A stretch of DNA of 64,000 nucleotides. Source: JAFMDF01 sp965222705 (GTDB lineage Bacteria; Bacteroidota; Bacteroidia; Chitinophagales; Saprospiraceae). The stretch spans positions 164,579 to 228,578 of the forward strand of contig CBDCUO010000049.1 in the NCBI GenBank assembly GCA_965222705.1. The letters run 5' to 3'. Below, in pieces: positions 44,909 through 53,691 of this stretch (its first letter is position 1; each line of letters starts with the position of its first letter). The notes under the pieces were generated by a model that worked only from the letters and a program-made list of their open reading frames with translations, did no database searches and was not told the DNA's origin. Made by a program: the position numbers and the translations under genes.

Positions 44909-47704
44909 ATGGAATATGTTGGTGAACATTTATTGCCGGGCCAAATAGGCAGATTATTGCTGCTGCTAGGTTTTGTGGCGAGTCTTATCTCGGCTATTAG
45001 CTATTTCTATGCGACTCAGCGCAGAGAGAAGATAGAGTTTGGCGTTTGGAAGTGCATGGGAAGGTACGCCTTTTTGCTACACAGCTTTTGTTTTTTGGTA
45101 GTTATAGGGCTTTTGTTTTACATTATGGCCCAACATTATTATGAATACCAGTATGTTCAATCCCATGTGTCGGATGAACTGCCTTTTCGTTATATTTTTT
45201 CTGCCTTTTGGGAGGGGCAAGAGGGGAGTTTTCTCTTATGGATGTTCTGGCATATTATACTGGGCGGCATTTTAATGAGAACAGCCAAAGAGTGGGAGCC
45301 GCCCGTTATGAGTGTTCTAGCATTGGTACAGGTTTTTATTGGCTCTATGCTCCTGGGGCTTTACATTTCTTTTGGCGAAACAGAACTAAAAATAGGGAGT
45401 AATCCGCTAATGTTGTTGCGGGATGTGATAGAGGCACCGATTTTTAATAACCTGAATTATGTAGAATTAATTAATGGAAATGGACTGAATCCTTTATTGC
45501 AGAATTATTGGATGACCATTCATCCACCGACTTTATTTTTGGGTTTTGCAGCAACCCTTATCCCTTTTTGTTATGCAATTGCCGGACTGTGGCTAGGGAC
45601 GCATAAAGCCTGGCTTAAAGCGGTGATGCCTTGGGCCTTATTCTGCGGCTTTATCTTAGGATTGGGCATTTTAATGGGCGGTGCCTGGGCGTATGAGGCT
45701 TTAAGTTTTGGAGGGTATTGGGCATGGGACCCAGTAGAAAACACCTCTCTGGTCCCCTGGATTATGATAGTGGCGGGTATCCATACCAACCTAATTGCAA
45801 AAAGTACGGGTTACTCTATCAAGATGACTTATGTATTCTACCTCCTCGCTTTTGTAATGATTTTGTACTCTACGTTGCTGACCCGAAGCGGTATTTTAGG
45901 AGATACCTCTGTCCATGCTTTTACCGAAATGGGTTTAGAGTGGCAGTTGGTGGGCTTTATCGGCACTTTCTTTTTGATAGGGCTTTTGCTTTTTTTAATA
46001 AAAGCAAAAGCAATTCCTGCCCCTATCAAGGAAGAAACGGGTATGTCCAAAGAGTTCTGGATATTTATCGGTGCTTTGGTTTTATTATTTTCTGCGGGTC
46101 TGATTACCGCTTCGACTTCACTGCCGGTCTATAATAAAATAATGGCTTTTTTTGACCCCGCCCATGTTGATATTACGATAGAAGACCCCGAAGCCCACCA
46201 TAACAGATATCAACTATGGATTGCTGTTTTTATTGGTTTATTATCGGGAATGGCCCAATATACTCGTTTTAGGGAAGCCAATTTTTCCAATTATTCGACT
46301 CGATTTTACAAATATATTGGTGTAGCAGCAGCTATTACACTAGTTTTTACTTATTTGACCACCTTATGGTTGGAAGTTGTCGCCTGGCAGTATTTGTTGC
46401 TATTATTTAGCGGCATTTTTGCAGTTGTGACCAACCTCGATTATTTATTTAATTTTATTCAAAGTAATTTAAAAGTTGCCGGTTCTGCTTTATCGCATAC
46501 GGGCTTTGGCTTGATGATCGTTGGGATTATTGCTTCGGGAACGAACAAATTCTATATTTCTAAAAATGAATTTGCCATGCAGGGTTTATTGGATCGGGAG
46601 CAATTACAAGAAAATATCGTACTGTTTAAAAATGAGCCGATGTATATGAGTGGTTATTTGGTAGAGTGGAAAAGAGATTCGGTAATTGGCAATATTCGGG
46701 CGTATTATATTGATTTTGACAAACTGGATGCGGAAGGGAATAAACTGGAAACTTTTTCGCTTGCTCCCAATGTGATTTATGATCGAAACTTTAAAATGCA
46801 AGCGGCTAACCCTTCCACCCGCCGTTCTTTAAGTCAAGATATTTTCACCTCTTTAAATGGCATCCCACCGCAACATCGCAGCCCGGAAGAAGCACAGGCA
46901 GTAGAGGATAGCCTCGATTTTAAAACGTATGAGGCGACTTTGGGCGATACCATTTTTGGCGAGAAACATTTTGCTATTATACAAAATATTAATCAAAATG
47001 CTACTCATCCCGACTACTTACCCAAAAGGGGCGATATTGCGGTAAGTGTAAAATTGGCAGTCCGGCGCGAAAATATAGACAGCACCTTTTATGCTGAACC
47101 ACTTTTGGTATTAAGAGGGCAATTATTATATAGCTTCCCTGCCCAAATCAATCCTTTGGGGGTAAAAATAAAACTACCGGAAGAAATATTTGCTCGCGTA
47201 TTTACTTCGGATAGTGATTTGCAATACCAGACTTTTGAAGTGAAAGAAGGCGAATCTTTCAAATTTAAAGACTATGAAGTGCGCTTAGCCGGTTTTAATC
47301 GTCAGCCCAATCATCCGCGCTATTTCCGACAAGAAGGAGATATTGCCGTTGGAGCCATTGTGGCGATTAAAAAAGGAATCGCTGAACCTAAACTAGCAGA
47401 GCCCCTCTTCTATATTCGATCTAGTCGTCCGATGAATTTAAAAGAAGAAATTAAAGAATGGAATTTGCATATTCGCTTTTCCAATATTAATCCCGATACA
47501 GAAAAAATGACTTTGGAAATAGCCGAAGGCACTCAAAAAACCATCTCGATTCCAATTGAAATGGCAGAGAATGCTTTGCGGACAGATTATGTGGTTTTGG
47601 AAGCCATCGTTTTTCCAGGCATCAATTTGTTTTGGCTAGGCTCCGGAATGATGATGTTGGGCCTACTGCTGGGTTTTTATCGACGAAGGAGGGGGAAGAG
47701 TTAG
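44909..47704 (+). CDS. ccmF: Cytochrome c haem lyase, CcmF/CcsA family
   Basis: This is a 931-residue polytopic protein that attaches haem to apocytochrome c on the periplasmic side. The tryptophan-rich haem-handling motif WAWDPVENTSLVPW lies near residue 270, and the earlier FWEGQEGSFLLW block is family-typical. About 14 membrane segments come first, a large extracytoplasmic domain (about 560-900) follows, and a final membrane segment ends in RRRRGKS. The length fits Bacteroidota CcmF. No other ccm gene is within the window. Confidence 0.92.
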   Translation: MEYVGEHLLPGQIGRLLLLLGFVASLISAISYFYATQRREKIEFGVWKCMGRYAFLLHSFCFLVVIGLLFYIMAQHYYEYQYVQSHVSDELPFRYIFSAFWEGQEGSFLLWMFWHIILGGILMRTAKEWEPPVMSVLALVQVFIGSMLLGLYISFGETELKIGSNPLMLLRDVIEAPIFNNLNYVELINGNGLNPLLQNYWMTIHPPTLFLGFAATLIPFCYAIAGLWLGTHKAWLKAVMPWALFCGFILGLGILMGGAWAYEALSFGGYWAWDPVENTSLVPWIMIVAGIHTNLIAKSTGYSIKMTYVFYLLAFVMILYSTLLTRSGILGDTSVHAFTEMGLEWQLVGFIGTFFLIGLLLFLIKAKAIPAPIKEETGMSKEFWIFIGALVLLFSAGLITASTSLPVYNKIMAFFDPAHVDITIEDPEAHHNRYQLWIAVFIGLLSGMAQYTRFREANFSNYSTRFYKYIGVAAAITLVFTYLTTLWLEVVAWQYLLLLFSGIFAVVTNLDYLFNFIQSNLKVAGSALSHTGFGLMIVGIIASGTNKFYISKNEFAMQGLLDREQLQENIVLFKNEPMYMSGYLVEWKRDSVIGNIRAYYIDFDKLDAEGNKLETFSLAPNVIYDRNFKMQAANPSTRRSLSQDIFTSLNGIPPQHRSPEEAQAVEDSLDFKTYEATLGDTIFGEKHFAIIQNINQNATHPDYLPKRGDIAVSVKLAVRRENIDSTFYAEPLLVLRGQLLYSFPAQINPLGVKIKLPEEIFARVFTSDSDLQYQTFEVKEGESFKFKDYEVRLAGFNRQPNHPRYFRQEGDIAVGAIVAIKKGIAEPKLAEPLFYIRSSRPMNLKEEIKEWNLHIRFSNINPDTEKMTLEIAEGTQKTISIPIEMAENALRTDYVVLEAIVFPGINLFWLGSGMMMLGLLLGFYRRRRGKS

Positions 47705-47710
47705 GAAGTA

Positions 47711-48442
47711 TCACCCCTCAAAATGTAAGGAAAGGGTGAACGTTCGGGACAAAATCTTCTCGATGATTCTGGACTCTTCAATGGTCTCATCAAAAATCAA
47801 TGTATTTCCCAAGCCATAAGACATTTTTAATTCGGGAGAGAAGATAAAATAAGGAAAGAAAAACTGGATGCCAACTCCTACTTCTCCGGCAAAGTCAGTA
47901 GGAGCAATTTTGACCAAAGCTCCCGCCTGCCTCGATTTGGAATCACTCGCTACATCGAAACCATATTTGACACCGGCTACTACAAATAGTCGCATATCTT
48001 TGTAAGGAGCGGATTTGTAACGCACATGGAAAGGCATTTCTACAAAAACGGATTCTACCTTTCTGCGGGGTAACAATCGGCCGTTGGCAGCCGATGTATA
48101 TTCGATGGTTCTCTCTGCAAAAGATAGGGTAGGGAGGAAGCGAAAATCAAAATATTGTCCGATTTTTAAATTGGTGACAATCCCTAGATTAAAGCCAGGA
48201 CCGGTTACGGATTCGGCGGTTTGGATGCTGTCATTTAAGATAAAGGTCTTGGAATGAAAAATTCGATAATCTGCTCGGTTGAAGCCTAAGGTAATGCCAA
48301 AATAATAGGGTTTTTGCTGAAAATCTAGAAAATTGTAATTCCCCCTTGCGTTTTGGGCGGTTAAATTAGGTTTTAAAAATAGAATGCTTAATGAAAAAAA
48401 GGCGGTAGTTTTTAGTAAAAAAACAGATAGTCTTCCCTTCAT
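47711..48442 (-). CDS. porT: Type IX secretion outer-membrane protein PorT
   Basis: This is a 243-residue protein from ATG 48442 (MKGRLSVFLLKTTAFF), which overlaps the ubiE stop as ATGA. It has a signal peptide ending near NLTAQ and a beta-barrel pattern with alternating residues, aromatic strand ends and a closing TFTLSLHFEG. PorT is needed for type IX secretion and gliding, and in Bacteroidota it typically sits next to ubiE, as here. Identification rests on both pattern and synteny. Confidence 0.82.
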   Translation of the reverse strand: MKGRLSVFLLKTTAFFSLSILFLKPNLTAQNARGNYNFLDFQQKPYYFGITLGFNRADYRIFHSKTFILNDSIQTAESVTGPGFNLGIVTNLKIGQYFDFRFLPTLSFAERTIEYTSAANGRLLPRRKVESVFVEMPFHVRYKSAPYKDMRLFVVAGVKYGFDVASDSKSRQAGALVKIAPTDFAGEVGVGIQFFFPYFIFSPELKMSYGLGNTLIFDETIEESRIIEKILSRTFTLSLHFEG

Positions 48443-49167
48443 TTTTCTCCCGAATAGATCGTACAGATTCCTAAACTTAATTTTTTGCATTGATAAGACT
48501 TAAATCCCGTTTCTTTGAGTACGCTTAAAAAATCCGCTCCATCTGGAAATGCCTGAACGGATTCGTAGAGGTACTGGTATGCTTTAGGGTCTTTTGAGGT
48601 CATTTTCCCAATAGTGGGAAGAATATATTTGAAATAGAAATTAAACAACTGTTTGAAGGGAAATATTGTGGGGCGGGAGAATTCTAATACCACTAACTGT
48701 CCATTAGTTTTCAAAACTCGATTGATTTCTCGCAATCCAGCCTTTAAATTTTCAAAATTTCGAACGCCGAAAGCGACGGTCACTACATCAAAAGACTGGT
48801 CTGCATATTTTAACTTTTCACTATCTCCTTGTTCTAATACTACTAGTTGCCCCAATCCTTTTTGGGCAATTTTTTTTCGACCGATTTCCAGCATTTCACT
48901 GGACAAATCCATGCCGATTATTTTTTGTGGATGCAATTGTCGAGCGATTTCTATAACCAAATCAGCCGTACCGGTGGCTACGTCTAAAATATGCCGAGCA
49001 TCTCTATTTTTAATGCTCGCAATCGCTTTGCGCCGCCATAGTACATCCATGCGAAGCGATAATAAGCGATTTAGAAAGTCATAATAAGGGGCAATGTTAT
49101 CGAACATTTTGCCCACCTGACTTTTTTTACTTTCTTGCTGATTGTAGGGTTTTACTAATTCCTTCAT
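48439..49167 (-). CDS. ubiE: Demethylmenaquinone methyltransferase
   Basis: This is a 242-residue SAM-dependent methyltransferase for the last step of menaquinone synthesis (UbiE/MenG). It has the N-terminal VGKMFDNIAPYYDFLN block, the SAM motif DVATGTADLVIEIA, DSEKLKYADQSFDVV and the AFGVRNF motif. Translationally coupled to porT through ATGA. The -7 element TAACTTTG lies 14 bp upstream. Confidence 0.95.
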   Translation of the reverse strand: MKELVKPYNQQESKKSQVGKMFDNIAPYYDFLNRLLSLRMDVLWRRKAIASIKNRDARHILDVATGTADLVIEIARQLHPQKIIGMDLSSEMLEIGRKKIAQKGLGQLVVLEQGDSEKLKYADQSFDVVTVAFGVRNFENLKAGLREINRVLKTNGQLVVLEFSRPTIFPFKQLFNFYFKYILPTIGKMTSKDPKAYQYLYESVQAFPDGADFLSVLKETGFKSYQCKKLSLGICTIYSGEK

Positions 49168-49180
49168 TATTTTTTAGGGG

Positions 49181-49188
49181 CAAAGTTA
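49181..49188 (-). promoter_or_regulatory. -7 element of the ubiE-porT operon
   Basis: TAACTTTG on the minus strand fits TAnnTTTG, just before the ubiE start. The -33 element is not clear. Confidence 0.5.
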
Positions 49189-49232
49189 CTGCTTTTGAAA
49201 ATTTTGAACTAATGAGGGCAATTATTAACTTA

Positions 49233-50279
49233 TTAGTCCACTACAATTTTACGGACAGCCGTAGCAGCAGTTGTTTGTAATTGTATAAAGTACACTCCCT
49301 TTGCTAAGCTCCCAGCATCCAAAATTATTTCCTGCAAACCGGCTGTTTGATAATTAGAAGATAATAATGACTGCACCAATTGCCCCTGATAATTATGTAA
49401 AGACAAATCCACCACACCAGATTGAGGCAATATATAAGAGATGCTGGCATGATGCCGGACAGGATTTGGATAGAGTGTCATAGAAGCAACTTCGCTTAGT
49501 AGAGGGGTAGTGGACGAAACAAAAGAGATAGGGTGCATATCTAACATTAGTCCATCAAAGTAGGCAATCCGGTTAGGAATCGTTTCCAGAATGGTATTTT
49601 TCAACTCTTCCGAAATTCGGTCTGCCCGAAATCGAAGGGCTAAATAGAGTAAAAAGGTTTCGGCAATATCCTCCCGATCAGGAAAATCCCGTGCATAAGT
49701 GGAAATAAAAGTAGGATCGGCTGCTTGTGCTGCCTTCCAAGCAGCCGATGAAGCATGGGGATTATCTAGAGAAGTATGCGCTCCTTCGTGTACCAACGTT
49801 TCCTCCAAAATGCCGTCATTGATATAGAGATCTGCCTGCCCTGTATGAATCAGAAAATTATTATTGCCACCGCCAAAAGGTTCGATCCCTTTGTGGATCC
49901 AAACCGTTTTTGCATCTTTTCGCAGCACCGTTGGTAATTGCCCAAGGACAGGGGCGTATTTTTCTGCTTCCTTCAAAGCAGCATCGGAACTACCAAATTC
50001 AGGATTGACCTGAATTTCCAGTTCAAGCTCATCATCAAAATTGGCAATAAACAAATAGGCGTTGCGCGTTACCCAATCATTTGCCCGTCGGTCAAACATG
50101 ACCCTAAGACCTCGGCCAGCATCCGTTAGACTTAAAAAAGTACTGGGGTCTTCTGGCGTAATAATATCTGGGTCTAGAAAAATAGTGCCGGAAAACGGAG
50201 GGGATTGAGCGAGGGCTATATCCGAAATAAACAAGAAAAAAGCTAACAAGCAAGCAAAAACGGTCGATTGTAATTTCAT
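49233..50279 (-). CDS. Secreted zincin-like metalloprotease with T9SS sorting domain
   Basis: This is a 348-residue protein with a signal peptide ending near IALAQ, a catalytic-type domain with HEGAH (164-168), and a downstream acidic segment FPDREDIAETFLLYLA that could give the third zinc ligand. The C-terminal type IX sorting domain (about 270-348) runs from TLYPNPVRHHASISY to GVYFIQLQTTAATAVRKIVVD. The zincin motif is short and not of a named family, so protease activity is inferred. Export through T9SS links it to porT nearby. Confidence 0.8.
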   Translation of the reverse strand: MKLQSTVFACLLAFFLFISDIALAQSPPFSGTIFLDPDIITPEDPSTFLSLTDAGRGLRVMFDRRANDWVTRNAYLFIANFDDELELEIQVNPEFGSSDAALKEAEKYAPVLGQLPTVLRKDAKTVWIHKGIEPFGGGNNNFLIHTGQADLYINDGILEETLVHEGAHTSLDNPHASSAAWKAAQAADPTFISTYARDFPDREDIAETFLLYLALRFRADRISEELKNTILETIPNRIAYFDGLMLDMHPISFVSSTTPLLSEVASMTLYPNPVRHHASISYILPQSGVVDLSLHNYQGQLVQSLLSSNYQTAGLQEIILDAGSLAKGVYFIQLQTTAATAVRKIVVD

Positions 50280-50487
50280 GGACCTGTAAGTTTTTGAGGG
50301 GAGAAAATAAAATAAAGATAATTTTTTTTCTACAAAGTCTAAAGTCCGTTGTACGATTACTTTTTGGGTTTAATAAATCCTTCCACCGCCCTTACGAATC
50401 TATCCAAGTCCTTCGTCAAGGTGTAAACATTAGGGGTAATCCGCACACCATGAATATTTTCCCAATTAATAGCAACAGTATGAATTT

Positions 50488-51716
50488 AGTGGTGTTCGAT
50501 TAAAGTATGGAGGGTTTAGGAACTCTCCAAAATAATAGTTCTTTGATAGTCAGTATTTTGTCGATTAACCCTTCTGCCATAGCAGGTGATTTTTTCTGGT
50601 ATTTTGTTTCAAAAAGTGCTGCTTGAGGATTAATTAATATTCTCAAAGCACAATTTTCGTTACAATAATTGAAAAAAGCGGTCAATAGATTGATATGTGC
50701 ATCATGGTATTTCACCTTTTTAGAATGGCACATTGTCTTTCTAGTCAAACGAGCATCGTCTTTACGATATTTACCATTTCTACTCTCAACAAAAGAAGTA
50801 TTAATGGTTTTTGACCGTCCGTTTTTTCGGATGATTGCTAAAATCTCCGCCTCTGTTCCTTTGATAATTCTAGTAGTCACACTTTTAAGTTTGCCCTTGG
50901 CATCTCTTTCTTTATAGACTTGGGCATATTTCAAATTACTATCTACTATTCTTTTGGGTATAGACGGTCGACCTCTACCTCCATATGGAACAGGCTCGTA
51001 GTGACAATAGGTCTCATATAAGACTTCTTCATAGAACCAAGCATCTGATAAAAATAATGGAGCTACTCCATCACTTTTGTCTTTTATTTTGTTAAGAAAA
51101 ATTCTTGCTTGTGCTAAAGTTCTTTTGCCACTATGTACAGTATGAACAAATCCTGTATCAGGTAAAACAGCCACGAAGCTCCATCTATCTCCCTGTTTAT
51201 CAGCAAATTCAGGGTCTAGCTCGGATTTTTGTCTCTCTTCATGTGTAAGGTTTTTCTTTTTTTTCTGATAAAGGACCAGAACTCATCTATTTGTAATTGT
51301 TCCAGATGCATTTGCTCTTGCATGTAATTCGTAAATTCATCACAATGAGTGCCTGCTTTTTCTACCCAAGCTAAAAGGGAATCTGAGGTGACATCTGCTT
51401 GTTTACAAGTCTGGTTGACCCCCATTCCTCGAACTAGTAAGAGCAAGGTATTTATCACTTTTTCAATCGGTGTACGTAAATCAAAAAACATCGTGCCTTT
51501 GGTCAAGACCCAGCGATTACCACATTCGTTGCAATATACTTGGCCTTTTGACCGACTATTAATTTTGATATTTCCTGACTCTGGTTGATTGTAATAAACG
51601 CAATCTGGATTATCACAATACTGACGTGATTTTAATAAATCAAATTCTTCTTTACTTAGCATTTGTATTCTCTTTTGAATACAAAGTTAATCTATCATAC
51701 TTTAATCGAACAGTGC
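50488..51716 (-). mobile_element. IS1-like insertion sequence
   Basis: The element is about 1.23 kb. Terminal inverted repeats contain the perfect 17-mer TGTTCGATTAAAGTATG at 50493-50509 and, inverted, at 51696-51712. A 9-bp target duplication TATGAATTT flanks it at 50479-50487 and 51717-51725. It holds two overlapping transposase frames with an A8G slippage site. The target size, frameshift and zinc-finger transposase fit the IS1 family. The exact outermost bases are uncertain by one or two. Confidence 0.9.
50500..51662 (-). CDS. IS1-family transposase made by -1 frameshifting
   Basis: Frame 1 (51662 to 51216, MLSKEEFDLLKSRQ) carries a zinc finger (CDNPDC ... YCNECG), a helix-turn-helix and the start of the catalytic domain, IDEFWSFI. 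Frame 2 (ending at 50500) carries the remainder of the DDE-type domain (WSFVAVLPDTGF and later SFVESRNGKYRKDDARLTRKTM). They overlap at the run A8G on the coding strand (51264-51256), where a -1 slip joins FIRKK to KKNLTHEERQKSELD. The same mechanism makes the InsAB' transposase of IS1. Both halves appear intact, so the element may be active. Confidence 0.88.
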
Positions 51717-52913
51717 TATGAATTTTATGTTTTGAAAATAAATACTGGGCGACCTCCTGTGGCGTTTTACCCTCAATGGCAAGCGAGCCAATCGCCCCGC
51801 CAAACTCGGGCTTTAAAGAAGTATTGACGGCTACACCGGGTAATTTTAATACCTGTTCTGCCCAGTAGTTTTTTAAATAATGCAATCGTTTTTGTTTGCG
51901 TTCGCTACCAATCATCAAATGAAAGTTCACTGCCTGCCCAATCGCCTGCTCAATGGCAATAGAGCGCGTACCCAAATGTTCGAATTTGCGAATATCATCG
52001 CTTTCCAAAGTAGGTGCAGCAAAAAGCGGATAGACTTTTTTGATCTTTTCTTTTTTGACATAGAGCATCCCTGTTCCAAAAGGCGCGCAAAGCCACTTAT
52101 GCAAACTCGTACCAAAATAATCACAACCCAAATCGGGAATTTTATAGTCAATATGAGCAAAAGTATGGGCGGCATCCAGCAAGACTTCTATACCTCGTGC
52201 ATGAGCAACATCCGCTATCGCCCGCGCTGGAAGAATCTGCCCGATCCAGTTGATCAAATGCGTTAGGTGGACTAATTTGGTTTTTTGTGTAAAGGCTGCT
52301 TCGTATTTTTTGACGAGCGCATCGGCCTCTTCACAGGGCAATTCTAGGTTGACCCATTTGAGTATAATACCATCCCGATGCGCTCGCTGCTTCCAGGCAT
52401 TAATCATGTTTGGATAATCCTGTTTGCTTAATACCACTTCGTCTCCTTTTTGCAGAGGCAGCCCAAAAATGATGGTTTCCAAGGCCTCAGAAGAATTGCG
52501 ATTAATGGCAATTTCTTCTTTGGAACAGCCCGCTAAATCTGCCAACTTTTCCCGTATTGGCTCTTTGCCCTGTTGGTCAAGGATATGCCACATATAATGC
52601 GTAGGCGTTTCATTGCTCAGGCGGTTATAGCGCTCAACGGCCTCCTGCACCACCCTAGGTTGAGGAGAAACACCCCCATTATTTAGATTTAAAATAGTGG
52701 GGGAGACGGTATAAGCCTGTTTGATTAAATGCCAGAAATCTTCGTCGCGAATAGTCGCTTTTAGCGGTTGACTAGCTTTTTCTTTTAGGATATGCAATAG
52801 CGACTTACCTTCAAGGGTACTAAAAAAAGGGAATGCCGTAACAGCTGTAAGAGCGCCTAATTGTTGAAAGAATTTTCGACGAGGATTCATGGATTAGGTT
52901 AAATTTGAATGTT

Positions 52914-52946
52914 TTTTTAAAAAAGAAGCTAAAAATAATATCTTTG
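52914..52946 (+). promoter_or_regulatory. Promoter of the molybdenum hydroxylase operon
   Basis: TTTG at 52914-52917 and TATCTTTG at 52939-52946 are 21 bp apart, matching the Bacteroidota -33/-7 promoter layout. This leaves a leader of about 180 bases before the small-subunit gene. Confidence 0.6.
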
Positions 52947-53136
52947 TATTCTTACAACACACCAACTAAATAAAAGGTCTGAATCGGATTTGTCCTAATA
53001 ATCTATGCAATTACTGACAAATGTCAATTTGCTCATTTACAACTATTCATTGCAAAAAACAAAATTACCTAATCAACAGGCTTTATCCTACTATTTCTTA
53101 ATGGTAGTATAAATTCTTTTAACACTCACCTTAATT

Positions 53137-53598
53137 ATGGCTATTTTCAATTTGACTATTAATGGAAAAAAACGTCAAGTGGATGTTGCACCTGATACAC
53201 CCGTCTTATGGGTATTAAGGGATCACGTTAACTTGGTAGGCACAAAGTACGGCTGCGGAATTGGTCAATGTGGAGCTTGCACCATTCATTTGGACGGCAC
53301 GGCTATGCGCGCTTGTGCTCTAACTGTTTCCAATGTTGAAGACAAAGCAATTACAACGATAGAAGGACTTTCTGAAAATGGAGATCACCCCGTACAAAAA
53401 GCCTGGCTAGAACACGATGTGCCTCAATGCGGGTATTGTCAAGCTGGCCAAATAATGAATGCTGTTTCTTTATTAAAAAATAATCCCAACCCAAGCGATC
53501 AAGAAATCGAATCAGTTATGAATGGAAATATCTGCCGCTGTGGCACGTATATCCGAATTAAAGCAGCTATTAAGACAGCCGCCAGCAAAATGAGTTGA
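53137..53598 (+). CDS. Molybdenum hydroxylase small subunit, 2Fe-2S protein (IorA-like)
   Basis: This is a 153-residue protein with two [2Fe-2S] clusters: the plant-type cluster cysteines at 40, 45, 48 and 60 (CGIGQCGAC) and the helical cluster at 98, 101, 133 and 135 (CGYCQAG, CRCG). It carries electrons from the molybdopterin subunit encoded next at 53692. The length fits IorA/aldehyde-oxidase small subunits. No separate FAD subunit is nearby, as in isoquinoline 1-oxidoreductase. Confidence 0.93.
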   Translation: MAIFNLTINGKKRQVDVAPDTPVLWVLRDHVNLVGTKYGCGIGQCGACTIHLDGTAMRACALTVSNVEDKAITTIEGLSENGDHPVQKAWLEHDVPQCGYCQAGQIMNAVSLLKNNPNPSDQEIESVMNGNICRCGTYIRIKAAIKTAASKMS

Positions 53599-53691
53599 TT
53601 TGGCACGGTTTGGTAAAAAGCAGGGTTTAAGAGTTTTTTAAAATGCCTTGAAACCCCTCCTTTGTTTTTCAATTCTCCTAAAAATAAAAAA

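Larger units (their letters stand above)
50357..52890 (-). pseudogene. Class-V aminotransferase (isopenicillin-N-epimerase-like), split by an IS element
   Basis: The 5' part (52890 to about 51717) encodes a Tat-type leader (NPRRKFFQQLGA) and a PLP-dependent fold. The PLP lysine is in SLHKWLCAPFGTG (about residue 265), and DAAHTFAHIDY comes before it. At SKHKIH the frame enters the insertion element and gains a foreign tail. The missing end survives beyond the element at 50357-50487 and reads IHTVAINWENIHGVRITPN, then VYTLTKDLDRF. Removing the IS and one copy of its 9-bp target repeat restores a continuous protein of about 436 residues. The truncated product lacks the last strands and is probably inactive. 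Confidence 0.9.
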
